NCBI RefSeq assembly: GCF_900129135.1
Contig: NZ_FQVI01000005.1
Coordinates: forward strand, 121,984-185,983
Reading direction: 5' to 3'
Source of the DNA: Lactonifactor longoviformis DSM 17459
GTDB taxonomy: Bacteria; Bacillota; Clostridia; Lachnospirales; Lachnospiraceae
Length of the DNA stretch: 64,000 nt
The position numbers and the translations under genes were made by a program. Shown one piece after another: positions 16,462 to 25,425 of the stretch (positions are counted from its first letter, which is position 1; each line of letters starts with the position of its first letter). Below the pieces are notes generated by a model. It was not told where the DNA came from and did not search any database. It was given only the letters and a program-made list of their open reading frames with translations.

Positions 16462-17443
16462 CCCCAACAAAATTCGTATCAAACATTTCCTGCAGTTTAT
16501 CTAAATCTCTTGTCTTTGTCAGTGCCCACATAAGCTTTACCGCAGCGGCTTCAGTGGTCATGTCATGGCAGGGGATTACTTTGCGCTGCAGGAGGCGCTG
16601 TCCAATATCGTAGATGGACAGATCACACCGTTCGTAGGTACATTGACTGCATACGGCCACTGCGATTCCTCTTTTATGAAGCATTTCCAGCTTGTCCAGC
16701 AGGTTTCTGTGGGCGTAGTGCAGTCCTCCGGCGCCAAATACCTCCATAACAACGCCTTTGTAGCCGAGCTGCACAATCATGTCAAAGACTTCGGGCTTTG
16801 TCCCCGGCAGAAGTTTGAGGAGAAATACGTCTTTGCAGAGACCGGGAGTAAACTGCACTGGACGGCCGTAATCCAGACAGGAAGTGCTGGTGCGGTACAC
16901 CCGCATTCCATCGGCAAAGACCTCTCCCATACAGCCAGAGTTTACGCTTTCAAAGGCATTGAATCCAAGAGTACTGATTTTGACGGCCCTGGTTCCGTTG
17001 ATGATCTTACGGTTAAAGGCAACGGTAACTCCCAGAATCCCGTTTTCAATTGCGGCGACAGCGGTATAGAGATTGGTTTTGGCATCTGTCAGCGGATTAT
17101 CAATAGGTACCTGGGAGCCGGTAAATACAATACTTTTATTAAGGTTCTGCAGCATAAAGCTGACAGCGGATGCGGTGTAAGCCATGGTATCTGTACCGTG
17201 GGTAACGATGATTCCGTCATATGAGGGAAGCGCTTCGTATATCCTTCCGGCTATAAGCTGCCATTCTTCGGGCTGGATGTTAGAACTGTCCATATTCAGA
17301 ATTTCTTCGTGGTGAATAGTGTGCTTATGATTCAAATCTGCAACATGAGAGAGCAGACTCTGAGAGGAAATCGCCGGTATAAGACCTCCTCCGCCTTCTT
17401 GTGAGGCGATGGTCCCTCCGGTTGTGAGTAATAAAATATTCAT
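16433..17443 (-). CDS. ansA: Type I L-asparaginase
   Basis: 336 aa, the usual length of cytoplasmic type I asparaginases. Threonine motif LLTTGGTIAS (residues ~4-13) and the second catalytic motif IIVTHGTDTMAYTASAV (~78-94) are intact. Converts L-asparagine to aspartate and ammonia. ATG 17443 follows GGAGGAAC. The C-terminal LGTCSF and stop are encoded by one arm of the REP-like palindrome, so the tail is probably not ancestral. No signal peptide. Confidence 0.93.
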   Translation of the reverse strand: MNILLLTTGGTIASQEGGGGLIPAISSQSLLSHVADLNHKHTIHHEEILNMDSSNIQPEEWQLIAGRIYEALPSYDGIIVTHGTDTMAYTASAVSFMLQNLNKSIVFTGSQVPIDNPLTDAKTNLYTAVAAIENGILGVTVAFNRKIINGTRAVKISTLGFNAFESVNSGCMGEVFADGMRVYRTSTSCLDYGRPVQFTPGLCKDVFLLKLLPGTKPEVFDMIVQLGYKGVVMEVFGAGGLHYAHRNLLDKLEMLHKRGIAVAVCSQCTYERCDLSIYDIGQRLLQRKVIPCHDMTTEAAAVKLMWALTKTRDLDKLQEMFDTNFVGEVYLGTCSF

Positions 17444-17681
17444 AATGGGGTTCCTCCGATTCTTTTCATAGTTAGAATCTCCTGATAAAAAAGGATTATG
17501 TATCCTTGTTCATAGAGCAATGCCGTATCACAGACCAAAAGGTATACGGTTGAGCATAACCTGAGAGATAGAACACGGCACTAGACATATTGTACAATAA
17601 ACAAGACAGGAGCAGAATCGTCATAGTGCACAAATAGAGGGAGACAAAATTGTGTAAAACAGGTAAAATGGATAAAGGATA
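17444..17681. other. Intergenic region between asparaginase and the first TRAP operon
   Basis: About 240 bp without a convincing gene. It holds a perfect 12-bp palindrome TATTGTACAATA (17588-17599), which could be an operator for the asparaginase gene, and the start of the divergent promoter region. Nothing else was recognised. Confidence 0.5.
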
Positions 17682-17710
17682 TTGACTTTTTTGAAAATCC
17701 ATGATATATA
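17682..17710 (+). promoter_or_regulatory. Promoter of TRAP/transketolase operon 1
   Basis: -35 TTGACT (17682-17687), 17-bp spacer, -10 TATATA (17705-17710). The predicted start of transcription falls at the edge of the CATCCT/AGGATG palindrome. Confidence 0.75.
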
Positions 17711-17719
17711 GTATGTATA

Positions 17720-17737
17720 ACATCCTACAAAGGATGA
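17720..17737. promoter_or_regulatory. Probable GntR/FadR operator, operon 1
   Basis: Inverted repeat ACATCCTACAAAGGATGA placed 10 bp after the -10 box, where a bound repressor would block initiation or early elongation. Related sites occur at 22402, 25372 and 28397, with a half-site at 23331. Confidence 0.65.
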
Positions 17738-17766
17738 AAAGAGAGTGGGAAGGAGAATTATATCTT

Positions 17767-18798
17767 ATGAAGGCAAAATTGGTGGGAATGATAATGGCAG
17801 CTTTGGCAGCGGCAGTGTCATTATCGGGTTGCCAAAGTTCCACGGAGACTGTACTGTCAGATTCTGGTGACAATGATTACCAGGAGATAGAACTGGTGAT
17901 GGCGGTCAATGGAACGGACATTCAGATTGACACAAGGGTGGCAGACAAATTTTCCGAGCTGGTAGAAGAAGCTTCCGGCGGAAAAGTTACAGTGGCTGTG
18001 TACCCCAACGATCAGCTGGCCGGAGGAAACGCTACAAAGGGAGTGGAAATGATTGCCGTAGGGGGTGCGGATTTGGCAGCCTATGCCACCTGTACCATGG
18101 CAGCCCTTGACAATCAGCTTTCTATAGCAACAATCCCCTGGAGCTTTGACAGTTATCAGGAGGCCAGAGAAATTATTGATTCCACAGGCGGGGAATATTA
18201 TGCAGGGATTCTGGAAAAAAAGGGAATTACATATTTAGGATCTTTCCATAATGGATTTCGGCAGCTGACAAACAGTAAAAGAGAAGTAAAAACGCCTGAG
18301 GATATTAAAGGGTTAAAGATTCGTGTTCCGGGCAGTGAGGTCTATATGGACTTCTTCCGCACACTGAAGGTAGATCCCGTGGCCATGAGCTGGAGTGAAG
18401 TATTTACCGCTATCCAGCAGGGTACTATTGACGGGCAGGAAAACGGTGTGAGCATAACAGAATCAGCCAAAATGGATGAGATTCAGCCCTATATGACACT
18501 TTGGAATTACAGCTATGAAAATGATCTGTTTGTAGCAAATACTGACATATGGAATGCGCTGGAACCAAAGACAAGAGAACTCTTACAGGAAAAGGCAACA
18601 GAAGCCTGCGAATGGGGACGCGATACCGTAGAAAAAGAAGAAAAGGAAATGGTGCAGGGCTTTATCGACGGAGGCATGAAGGTAACCGAACTGACGGCTG
18701 AGGAGTTGGCAGACTTCAAGGCGGCAGTGGAATCCTCCAGACAAAAATTCATTCAGAAATATGGGGAAGAGGCCTGCAGCGCGTTCCATATCAAGTAA
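17767..18798 (+). CDS. TRAP transporter substrate-binding protein DctP (operon 1)
   Basis: 343 aa lipoprotein. The signal peptide ends in lipobox LSGC (SLSGCQSS, Cys ~22). Typical DctP blocks are present: VAVYPNDQLAGG, KGLKIRVPGSEVYMDFF, MSWSEVFTAIQQGTIDGQEN. ATG 17767 follows GAAGGAGAA; upstream in-frame codons overlap the operator and are unlikely to be translated. Binds a periplasm-side organic or sugar acid for the Q and M permeases encoded next. Paralogous to the protein at 25426. Confidence 0.92.
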   Translation: MKAKLVGMIMAALAAAVSLSGCQSSTETVLSDSGDNDYQEIELVMAVNGTDIQIDTRVADKFSELVEEASGGKVTVAVYPNDQLAGGNATKGVEMIAVGGADLAAYATCTMAALDNQLSIATIPWSFDSYQEAREIIDSTGGEYYAGILEKKGITYLGSFHNGFRQLTNSKREVKTPEDIKGLKIRVPGSEVYMDFFRTLKVDPVAMSWSEVFTAIQQGTIDGQENGVSITESAKMDEIQPYMTLWNYSYENDLFVANTDIWNALEPKTRELLQEKATEACEWGRDTVEKEEKEMVQGFIDGGMKVTELTAEELADFKAAVESSRQKFIQKYGEEACSAFHIK

Positions 18799-18824
18799 AC
18801 GATAGAGGGAAAGGGAGTAATCTT

Positions 18825-19304
18825 ATGGGTATTATGAAAAGAATAGAAGAAATATTGTCTGTAATATGCCTGGGAACTATGACTGTGCTGGCCTTTGCCA
18901 ATGTAGTGTCCAGATACGTATTCAGCGCATCCTTCTCATTTTCGGAGGAAATTACAACATATTTATTTGTTCTGTTGAGCCTGCTGGGCACAGCAATTGC
19001 AGCAAAAAGAAAGGCTCATCTGGGCCTGACGATTATAACAGACTTGGTAAACCCCAGAATACGTAAAATCATGGAGATTGTGGGATATGGGTTTGCAGTG
19101 GCATTTACCTTTGCTATCTTTTACTATGGCATCTTAATGGTAAAAAGCCAGATAGAGTTAGGGCAGGTGACTGCGGCAATGCAGTGGCCGGAATGGATTT
19201 TTGGTTCCTTTGTGCCATTTGGTTCCTTCTTTGTTCTGATCCGATTCGGACAGAACCTGATAGAAGCTATAAAATGGAAACCCGGTAAGGAGGTAAAAGA
19301 ATAA
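18825..19304 (+). CDS. TRAP transporter small permease DctQ (operon 1)
   Basis: 159 aa with four membrane segments, as expected for DctQ. Recognisable blocks are FANVVSRYVFSASFSFSEEI near residue 25 and MQWPEWIFGSFVPFGSFFVLIRF near the C-terminus. A 1-nt TAATG overlap couples it to the large permease. Works with the proteins at 17767 and 19304 as a sodium-coupled importer. Confidence 0.9.
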   Translation: MGIMKRIEEILSVICLGTMTVLAFANVVSRYVFSASFSFSEEITTYLFVLLSLLGTAIAAKRKAHLGLTIITDLVNPRIRKIMEIVGYGFAVAFTFAIFYYGILMVKSQIELGQVTAAMQWPEWIFGSFVPFGSFFVLIRFGQNLIEAIKWKPGKEVKE

Positions 19305-20587
19305 TGGTAGCAGCAGTATTATTTATAACCTTTGCGGTACTTTTATTAATCGGAGCCCCCATAGCAGTATGCCTGGGTGCCTCCAGTGTGATTTCTATGA
19401 TTGTTCAGGGAGCCGGCCGGCCTTTGGAGGCGATTATGAGCAGCCTTCCCCGTCTGGTATCCTCTTCCACCAGCAAGTTTGTATTGCTTGCAATACCATT
19501 CTTCATTCTCGGCGGAAATATAATGGAGAAAGCAGGAATCTCCCAAAAACTGATTCGCCTGGCTGAGGTTTGTGTAGGCCATATCAGAGGGGGCATGGCT
19601 ATGGTATGTGTCATCGTTGCCTGTTTCTTTGCGGCAATCTCAGGCTCCGGCCCTGCCACGGTTGCAGCACTGGGACTCATCATTGTGCCGGCAATGATCA
19701 AGGCCGGCTATAAACCGGCATTTGCGGCAGCACTTATGGCGGCAGCGGGAGCCATCGGCGTTATTATCCCTCCCTCCATTACCTTTGTAGTATATGGTTC
19801 TATCTCTGATACCTCTATCGGCACACTGTTTATCGCCGGTATACTTCCGGGGATTCTGATGGGGGCAGGGCTGTTAATCACAGCGCTTCTGGTAGGCAGA
19901 AAGACAAAACTGAAGACCCTTCCGAAAGCTACCGGGAAAGAACGCTGGCAGGCCTTTAAGGATGCGTTCTGGGGGCTTTTGATGCCGGTCATCATCCTGG
20001 GCGGTATCTACGGAGGAATCTTTACCCCCACAGAGGCGGCTGCAGTCTCCGCGGTATACGGGCTGTTTGTGGGAATCTTCATTTATAAGACCATAAAACT
20101 AAAAGAATTATATGCGATTTTAGTGGACTCCACGTCAACAACAGCAACCGTAATGTTCATAACAGCGGCTGCAAGCTTATTTGCATATGTTCTCACGAGA
20201 GCAAGGCTGGATGTTGCCATCAGTACAGCGCTCCAGAACGCAACAGGAGGCAATGTAATAGTATTCTTCCTGATTGTAAATATTCTTCTGCTGATTGCAG
20301 GATGTTTCCTGGACTCAACCTCGGCACTTTATATCTTCACACCATTGTTCGTACCGGTTGCCCAGGCGCTGGGCGTAGACATGGTGCATCTGGGTGTGGT
20401 TATGATTGTAAACCTGGCAATCGGACTGTTTACCCCGCCGGTTGGCGTTAACCTATATGTAGCCTGCGGCGTAGGTGATGTGAATCTGAAACAGATATCA
20501 AAAGCGGTAGTTCCCCTGCTGATAACTTCTATTATAGTGTTACTATTAATTACCTATATACCACAAATTTCATTGGCATTGGTATAG
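19304..20587 (+). CDS. TRAP transporter large permease DctM (operon 1)
   Basis: 427 aa with about 12 membrane helices. Family blocks are FVLLAIPFFILGGNIMEKAGIS, AISGSGPATVAALGLI, GVIIPPSITFVVYG, GIFTPTEAAAVSAVYG and GLFTPPVGVNLYVA. Transport channel of the TRAP complex. Highly similar block by block to the copy at 27039, showing the operon was duplicated. Substrate unassigned. Confidence 0.93.
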   Translation: MVAAVLFITFAVLLLIGAPIAVCLGASSVISMIVQGAGRPLEAIMSSLPRLVSSSTSKFVLLAIPFFILGGNIMEKAGISQKLIRLAEVCVGHIRGGMAMVCVIVACFFAAISGSGPATVAALGLIIVPAMIKAGYKPAFAAALMAAAGAIGVIIPPSITFVVYGSISDTSIGTLFIAGILPGILMGAGLLITALLVGRKTKLKTLPKATGKERWQAFKDAFWGLLMPVIILGGIYGGIFTPTEAAAVSAVYGLFVGIFIYKTIKLKELYAILVDSTSTTATVMFITAAASLFAYVLTRARLDVAISTALQNATGGNVIVFFLIVNILLLIAGCFLDSTSALYIFTPLFVPVAQALGVDMVHLGVVMIVNLAIGLFTPPVGVNLYVACGVGDVNLKQISKAVVPLLITSIIVLLLITYIPQISLALV

Positions 20588-20603
20588 AAAGAGGAGGATT
20601 GCA

Positions 20604-21443
20604 ATGAGAGATGTAAGCGTAAAAGAATTGGAAAAACAGTGTATTGAGCTGAAAAAAAAGGTTTTGACCATGATTTACAAAGCGCAGTCAGGCCATCCGG
20701 GAGGCTCACTGTCAGCGGCTGATTTTGTAACCGCTCTGTATTTTCGGGAGATGAACCTGGATCCCGGGAACCCCAAATGGGAGGACAGAGACAGATTTGT
20801 CCTGTCCAAGGGCCATGTTTGCCCCATCCAGTATGCGGCGCTGGCAGCACTCGGCTATTTTGACGAGAAGGAACTGGATACCCTTCGGAAAGAAGGCTCC
20901 ATTCTCCAGGGTCACCCGGATATGAAGAAATGCCCCGGGATTGATATTTCTACAGGATCTCTGGGACAGGGGCTTGCCTGCGGCGTAGGCATGGCTGTGG
21001 CAGGCAAGGCGGATCAAAAAGAGTACCGTGTGTTTGTGGTAGTTGGAGACGGAGAATGCCAGGAAGGGGAAATCTGGGAGGCGGCACAGACAGCAAATAA
21101 GTATCAGCTGGATAACCTGGTGGTATTTGTGGACAATAATAACCTTCAGCTGGACGGAACTACGGACGAGGTTATGCCGAATATTAATCTTGGCAAAAAG
21201 TTTGAGGCCTTCGGCTTTGAGACACTAACCATTGACGGGCACAATATGGAAGAAATTGTAGCTGCTTTGGATAAGGTCCGGGCTGCTAAGAACGGAAAGC
21301 CCAAATGTATCTTTGCAAATACTGTAAAAGGCCATGGCATTTCCTTTATGGAAAATCAGTGCGGCTGGCATGGTGTGGCGCCTAACGATGCGCAGTACGA
21401 GCAGGCTATGAAGGAATTAGAAGAACAGCTGAATGCTGTTTAA
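20604..21443 (+). CDS. Transketolase N-terminal subunit (operon 1)
   Basis: 279 aa split transketolase, thiamine-diphosphate-binding half. SGHPGGSLSAAD and LSKGHVCPIQYAAL are present, with TPP/Mg motif GDGECQEGEIWEA ending in FVDNNNLQLDG. GAGGAGG precedes ATG 20604. Partner of the C-terminal subunit starting at 21457. Position behind a TRAP transporter suggests a dedicated role on an imported substrate rather than the housekeeping pentose pathway. Confidence 0.92.
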   Translation: MRDVSVKELEKQCIELKKKVLTMIYKAQSGHPGGSLSAADFVTALYFREMNLDPGNPKWEDRDRFVLSKGHVCPIQYAALAALGYFDEKELDTLRKEGSILQGHPDMKKCPGIDISTGSLGQGLACGVGMAVAGKADQKEYRVFVVVGDGECQEGEIWEAAQTANKYQLDNLVVFVDNNNLQLDGTTDEVMPNINLGKKFEAFGFETLTIDGHNMEEIVAALDKVRAAKNGKPKCIFANTVKGHGISFMENQCGWHGVAPNDAQYEQAMKELEEQLNAV

Positions 21444-21456
21444 TGGAGGGATTAAG

Positions 21457-22392
21457 ATGAGCGAAGTAAAGAAAGCAACCAGAGATGGATTCGGAGAAGA
21501 GATCGTTGCTCTGGGAAAACAAAATAAAGACATTTATGTGGTGGATATCGATATAGGAAAATCCTGTAAGACAGGCAAATTCCGGGAGGAACTCCCAAAA
21601 CAGTACTTCAATGTAGGAATTGCAGAGCAGAACGGAGCCGGCGTGGCGGCAGGCATGGCAACCTGCGGCAAAATCCCCTTTGTGGTTACCTATGCAGTCT
21701 TCGGTTCCCTGAGAATGTGCGAGATGATTCGCCAGGAGATCTGTTATCCCAAACTGAATGTAAAGATTGCATGCTCTCACGGGGGAGTGACCCCTGCCAA
21801 TGACGGAGCCAGTCACCAGAGCATAGAGGATATGGGCGTACTGCGCACTATCCCCAATATGACTGTAATCATGCCGGCTGATTATTACGCAGCAAAGAAG
21901 CTGGTAAAAAAAGCGGCAGAGATGGACGGTCCATGTTATCTGAGATTTACCAGGGATGCGGTTCCCGTAATATATGACGAGAATACGGAATTTGAAATCG
22001 GAAAAGCCAATCTGATAAAAGACGGTACAGATGTTGCGATCATTGCAAATGGAGATACGGTGAACATTGCTGTAAAAGCAGCAAATGAACTGGAAACAAA
22101 GGGAATTAAAGCAAAGGTATTAGATATGCATACCATTAAGCCTCTGGATACTGAAGCAGTAATGGACTGTGTGGAAAACATAGGCAGGATTATCACGGTA
22201 GAAGACCATAATATTATGAACGGACTTGGAAGCGCAGTGTGCGAGGTTGCTTCAGAGGCCGGAAAAGGCATAGTGAAGCGTGTAGGTATTCAGGATCAGT
22301 TTGGACAGTCCGCTCCCTACGAGAGATTGCTGGAGATGAACGGAATTACGGCAGAAAATATCGTTGCTATTGCAGAGAGACTCACAAAATAA
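21457..22392 (+). CDS. Transketolase C-terminal subunit (operon 1)
   Basis: 311 aa. Pyrimidine-binding domain (NVGIAEQNGAGVAAGMA, AVFGSLRMCEMIRQE, SHGGVTPANDGASHQSIEDM) and C-terminal transketolase domain (LDMHTIKPLDTEAV, GRIITVEDHNIMNGLGSAV). ATG 21457 was chosen because GGAGGG lies just upstream; an in-frame ATG at 21433 overlaps the N-subunit gene. Forms the alpha2beta2 enzyme with the protein at 20604. Confidence 0.92.
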   Translation: MSEVKKATRDGFGEEIVALGKQNKDIYVVDIDIGKSCKTGKFREELPKQYFNVGIAEQNGAGVAAGMATCGKIPFVVTYAVFGSLRMCEMIRQEICYPKLNVKIACSHGGVTPANDGASHQSIEDMGVLRTIPNMTVIMPADYYAAKKLVKKAAEMDGPCYLRFTRDAVPVIYDENTEFEIGKANLIKDGTDVAIIANGDTVNIAVKAANELETKGIKAKVLDMHTIKPLDTEAVMDCVENIGRIITVEDHNIMNGLGSAVCEVASEAGKGIVKRVGIQDQFGQSAPYERLLEMNGITAENIVAIAERLTK

Positions 22393-22401
22393 TAGGTTTT
22401 A

Positions 22402-22425
22402 ACATCCTACATATTATATAGGATA
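22402..22425. promoter_or_regulatory. CATCCT-type inverted repeat upstream of the SDR gene
   Basis: ATCCTA (22404-22409) and TAGGAT (22419-22424) form a perfect inverted repeat with a 9-nt spacer, longer than the other sites in the cluster. Possible internal operator of the same GntR regulators. Confidence 0.45.
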
Positions 22426-22442
22426 GAAAGGAAGCGTACGAA

Positions 22443-23201
22443 ATGTTAGATTTTAACGGACAGGTAGTAATTGTTACAGGAAGTGGTTCACCAAAAGGAA
22501 TCGGTAAGACCATTGCTCTTACCTTTGCCGGGCAGGGAGCAACGGTAGTAGTTGCCGACATGAACAGCGAGGGGGTTAAAGGATCTGTTGCAGACATAGA
22601 GGCAGCAGGAGGAAAGGCTTTTGGAATTACAGTAGACATCACATCCCCGGAATCAGTTCAGTCTATGGTTGACACGGTAATGGATAGATTTGGCAGGATT
22701 GATGTATTAGTAAATAATGCAGGCATCTCCCAGAAGGTTACCGTAGAGGATATGACACTGGAAGATATGAAGCGAATCTTTAACGTCAATATGTTCGGGC
22801 TGTTCTTGTGTACCCAGGCATGTATGAAGCCTATGCGGGCGGCAAAATACGGGAGAATTGTAAATCTTTCTTCCGTATCCGGAAAAAGAGGCGGAGGAGT
22901 ATTCGGAGGCGCCCACTATTCTGCATCCAAAGCGGCAGTACTCGCATTCTCTAAGAATCTGTCCAGAGAAATATCAGCAGAAGGGATAACCATTAACAGT
23001 GTGTGTCCCGGATTAATCAATACAGAAATCTGGAAGTCTCTTCCTCAGGAAGCGGCAGATAAGATTATCAGTGATATCCCTATGGGGCGGCCAGGAGAAA
23101 CCCAGGAAGTAGCCAATGCCATTGTCTTCCTGGCATCTAAGGAAGCGTCCTATATTACAGGAGAAGAAATAGATATCAATGGTGGTTCCCATATGGATTA
23201 A
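22443..23201 (+). CDS. SDR family dehydrogenase (operon 1)
   Basis: 252 aa classical short-chain dehydrogenase. Cofactor motif TGSGSPKGIGKTIA, NNAG in VLVNNAGIS, catalytic Ser in IVNLSSVSGKRG and YxxxK in HYSASKAAV, and the C-terminal YITGEEIDINGG. Resembles gluconate 5-dehydrogenase-type enzymes, but substrate cannot be fixed. Last gene of operon 1, occupying the place of the zinc dehydrogenase in operon 2, so the two may act on analogous intermediates. Confidence 0.9.
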   Translation: MLDFNGQVVIVTGSGSPKGIGKTIALTFAGQGATVVVADMNSEGVKGSVADIEAAGGKAFGITVDITSPESVQSMVDTVMDRFGRIDVLVNNAGISQKVTVEDMTLEDMKRIFNVNMFGLFLCTQACMKPMRAAKYGRIVNLSSVSGKRGGGVFGGAHYSASKAAVLAFSKNLSREISAEGITINSVCPGLINTEIWKSLPQEAADKIISDIPMGRPGETQEVANAIVFLASKEASYITGEEIDINGGSHMD

Positions 23202-23213
23202 TTTCTCCTAAAG

Positions 23214-23260
23214 GAAGAAGGGGGTGTGTACTTTTTAGCAAAGGTACATACCCCCTTCTT
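23214..23260 (+). terminator. Strong hairpin after operon 1
   Basis: GAAGAAGGGGGTGTGTAC (23214-23231) pairs with GTACATACCCCCTTCTT (23244-23260) with few mismatches. There is no long T-run after it, so it may terminate inefficiently or stabilise the 3' end. Confidence 0.6.
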
Positions 23261-23289
23261 GATCTGCCCTAATTCCTTCTGATAAATAA

Positions 23290-23341
23290 TTGACAAATTC
23301 AATGGATTGCTTTAAAGTAATATGTATATTATAGGATGTAG
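23290..23341 (+). promoter_or_regulatory. Promoter region and operator half-site of the first GntR gene
   Basis: TTGACA (23290-23295) is followed 17 bp later by a weak -10 TAAAGT (23313-23318). A half-site TATAGGATGTA (23330-23340) of the operon operators follows, consistent with autoregulation. Confidence 0.45.
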
Positions 23342-23372
23342 CGACATAAATCGGAAATGGAGAGTTCTAATT

Positions 23373-24080
23373 ATGGTAGAACGGGCAAGTTATTTAAAAA
23401 GACTGAACAGCGAATCCGTGGTGCAGAGGGTTATTAACTGTCTCACCGATGCAATGCTGACAAAACAATTAAAGCCAGGAGACAAGATCCCCACAGAGAT
23501 GGAGCTGTCAGAGTCATTGGGCGTGGGACGCAATTCCATACGTGAGGCAATTAAAATCCTGGTATATCTGGGGGTGCTGGAGATACGCAGAGCAGAGGGA
23601 ACCTTTGTCTGCGAGGGATTTTCTGAGAGCATGATTGACCCAATGGTTTATGGAATTATCCTGGATAAGACAGACGACTACGATAACCTTATGGAGCTCA
23701 GAGAGTTAATCGAGGTAGGGGTAGTCCACCTGGCAATGCAGAAATACCAGGAGAAAGAACTGAAGGATCTTGAGAACCACTTATTTGTTCTCAAAGAAGA
23801 AATTCAAAAGGGACTGGGAAATATAGATGCTATCTTTGAAGCAGATAATCAATTCCATGATGCCGTATCTGCAATGGGATACAATCCCCTGGTCGATAAG
23901 ATTAATAAGGTGGTAAGGGTATTGACCCATGGAGTGCGCCTGGATACGGTAACAAGGATGGTTAAAACCGGAAGGGGCATGGAGCTGTATGAAGCCCATG
24001 AGAAGATTTACTGTATGCTGCTGAACCGGGATGAGAACAATATTAACGAACTAATAAAAGGAACATATTTTCAAGAGTAG
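23373..24080 (+). CDS. FadR-subfamily GntR transcriptional regulator 1
   Basis: 235 aa. N-terminal winged HTH (QLKPGDKIPTEMELSESLGVG, then NSIREAIKILVYLGVLEIRRAEGTF) and C-terminal helical FCD effector domain (LMELRELIEVGVVHLAM, metal/ligand His and Asp in ADNQFHDAVSAM). ATG 23373 has GGAGAG 8 nt upstream and fits the paralogue. Located between the two TRAP operons whose promoters share a CATCC inverted repeat, so it is the obvious candidate regulator. Confidence 0.9.
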   Translation: MVERASYLKRLNSESVVQRVINCLTDAMLTKQLKPGDKIPTEMELSESLGVGRNSIREAIKILVYLGVLEIRRAEGTFVCEGFSESMIDPMVYGIILDKTDDYDNLMELRELIEVGVVHLAMQKYQEKELKDLENHLFVLKEEIQKGLGNIDAIFEADNQFHDAVSAMGYNPLVDKINKVVRVLTHGVRLDTVTRMVKTGRGMELYEAHEKIYCMLLNRDENNINELIKGTYFQE

Positions 24081-24111
24081 CAGAGCCAATGTTTGGTATA
24101 TCAATAGATCT

Positions 24112-24156
24112 ATGGATCGCTGTAAAATGAAAGCTTTTCAGCGGTCCATTTTGTTA
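24112..24156 (+). terminator. Terminator of GntR gene 1
   Basis: Stem ATGGATCGCTG (24112-24122) with CAGCGGTCCAT (24139-24149), one wobble pair, followed by TTTTGTTA. Confidence 0.8.
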
Positions 24157-24277
24157 TATATTTAACAATAGATGGATATGGGATATTTTTTCTGCGGACA
24201 CCCCCCGCAGCTCTGCTGTGTGGTCTTCCGCTTACAAGTGGTATAAATTCTGAAAAAATCACGAAAAGTATTTGCTG

Positions 24278-24306
24278 TGGACAATTAGATTTGTGTGATA
24301 TATACT
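24278..24306 (+). promoter_or_regulatory. Promoter of GntR gene 2
   Basis: -35 TGGACA (24278-24283), 17-bp spacer, -10 TATACT (24301-24306), about 100 bp before the start codon. The rest of the 24157-24409 gap holds no other recognisable feature. Confidence 0.65.
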
Positions 24307-24409
24307 AAAAATACAAAATATCTATCTGTGAAAAATGAAAAAATTGATCCAGAATAAAGTGCCGGGTCAATATGAAATAATTAGATATTACGCGAAAAGA
24401 GGCGAAACT

Positions 24410-25129
24410 ATGGGAAAAAGATATTTATCTCCAATAAATACAAAATCAATGGTGCAGATTGTAATAGACCGGATTTCAGGAGCCATTATAGATGGAGAAT
24501 TGAGACCTGGGGATAAGATTCCAACAGAGCCGGAGCTTAGTGCCATGTTTAATGTGGGGAGAAATACAGTGAGAGAGGCCATTCGGATCCTTGTGGCATA
24601 TGGGGTGCTGGAGATACGCCGGGCGGAAGGAACCTTTGTATGTGACGGCTTTTCTCCCCAGATTATAAATCCGGCAATCTACCAGATTATTCTGCAGAAG
24701 GAGAACAGCTATGACGAGTTGATCGATCTCCGGAAGATTATTGAAAACGGTGTTATGCAGCTGTTAATGGAAAAGAAAGTATCACAAGAGACCTGGGATA
24801 AAATCGGCCGTAAATGCGATCTCCTGGTGAGGGAACTGGAAAAAGAGACACCTGATATTGCCAGAGTTGCCGATGCGGATATTGATTTCCATGAGGAGAT
24901 AGCAAAGGCCACGAATAACTCTCTGGTTTTAGTGGTGCATGATGTTATTGTGCAGCTGACGAGGGAGTCAAGGTATCATACCATAGAGCGGGTAATTGCC
25001 AAAGGAGATAAACAGTATCTGATTTACACCCACAAAAATCTGGTGGAGAAACTCCAGGGAGAAGATATCAATGCCCTGTATGCAGCAATTAATGACAGCT
25101 ATTTTTATTGGAAAGATATATATCGCTGA
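24410..25129 (+). CDS. FadR-subfamily GntR transcriptional regulator 2
   Basis: 239 aa. Winged HTH (LRPGDKIPTEPELSAMFNVG, NTVREAIRILVAYGVLEIRR) and FCD domain (LIDLRKIIENGVMQLLM, DADIDFHEEIAKATNN). Paralogous to the regulator at 23373 over its length. ATG 24410 (MGKRYLS) aligns with the start of the paralogue and has AGAGG upstream; an in-frame ATG at 24335 would add 25 unmatched residues. Probably controls operon 2, operon 1, or both. Confidence 0.9.
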   Translation: MGKRYLSPINTKSMVQIVIDRISGAIIDGELRPGDKIPTEPELSAMFNVGRNTVREAIRILVAYGVLEIRRAEGTFVCDGFSPQIINPAIYQIILQKENSYDELIDLRKIIENGVMQLLMEKKVSQETWDKIGRKCDLLVRELEKETPDIARVADADIDFHEEIAKATNNSLVLVVHDVIVQLTRESRYHTIERVIAKGDKQYLIYTHKNLVEKLQGEDINALYAAINDSYFYWKDIYR

Positions 25130-25145
25130 TACAGATACCGGGAGA

Positions 25146-25188
25146 GGGTCTGAAGCAGCCTGTAAGTGCAGGTGCTTCAGACCCTTTT
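25146..25188 (+). terminator. Terminator of GntR gene 2
   Basis: Perfect 12-bp stem GGGTCTGAAGCA/TGCTTCAGACCC followed by TTTT. Confidence 0.85.
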
Positions 25189-25333
25189 ATGGTACGAGGC
25201 AGTGTCTGTGGGAAGACTTGGCGGAGAAGGGATGAAACGACGAAAGAAGGGCAGGAGAGTAAGAAGAAAAACAAAATATTAACCAAAAAACCGTAGGTAA
25301 AATAGTGCAAAGTGTAAAATATGAATAAATGCA

Positions 25334-25362
25334 TTGACATTCCCAGTTACAGATGCTATATT
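25334..25362 (+). promoter_or_regulatory. Promoter of TRAP/transketolase operon 2
   Basis: -35 TTGACA (25334-25339), 17-bp spacer, -10 TATATT (25357-25362). Close to consensus, so regulation by repression is likely. Confidence 0.8.
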
Positions 25363-25371
25363 TACGTCATA

Positions 25372-25390
25372 ACATCCCATGTTAGGATGA
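25372..25390. promoter_or_regulatory. Probable GntR/FadR operator, operon 2 promoter
   Basis: ACATCCCATGTTAGGATGA, 9 bp after the -10 box, the same relative place as the operon 1 operator. Confidence 0.65.
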
Positions 25391-25425
25391 AAGGATGGAA
25401 ATAGAAAAATGTAAAGGAGAAGCGT

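Noticed and set aside
16565..17224. 219-codon plus-strand frame inside the asparaginase gene
   Set aside because: Antisense shadow of a well-conserved enzyme with intact motifs on the minus strand.
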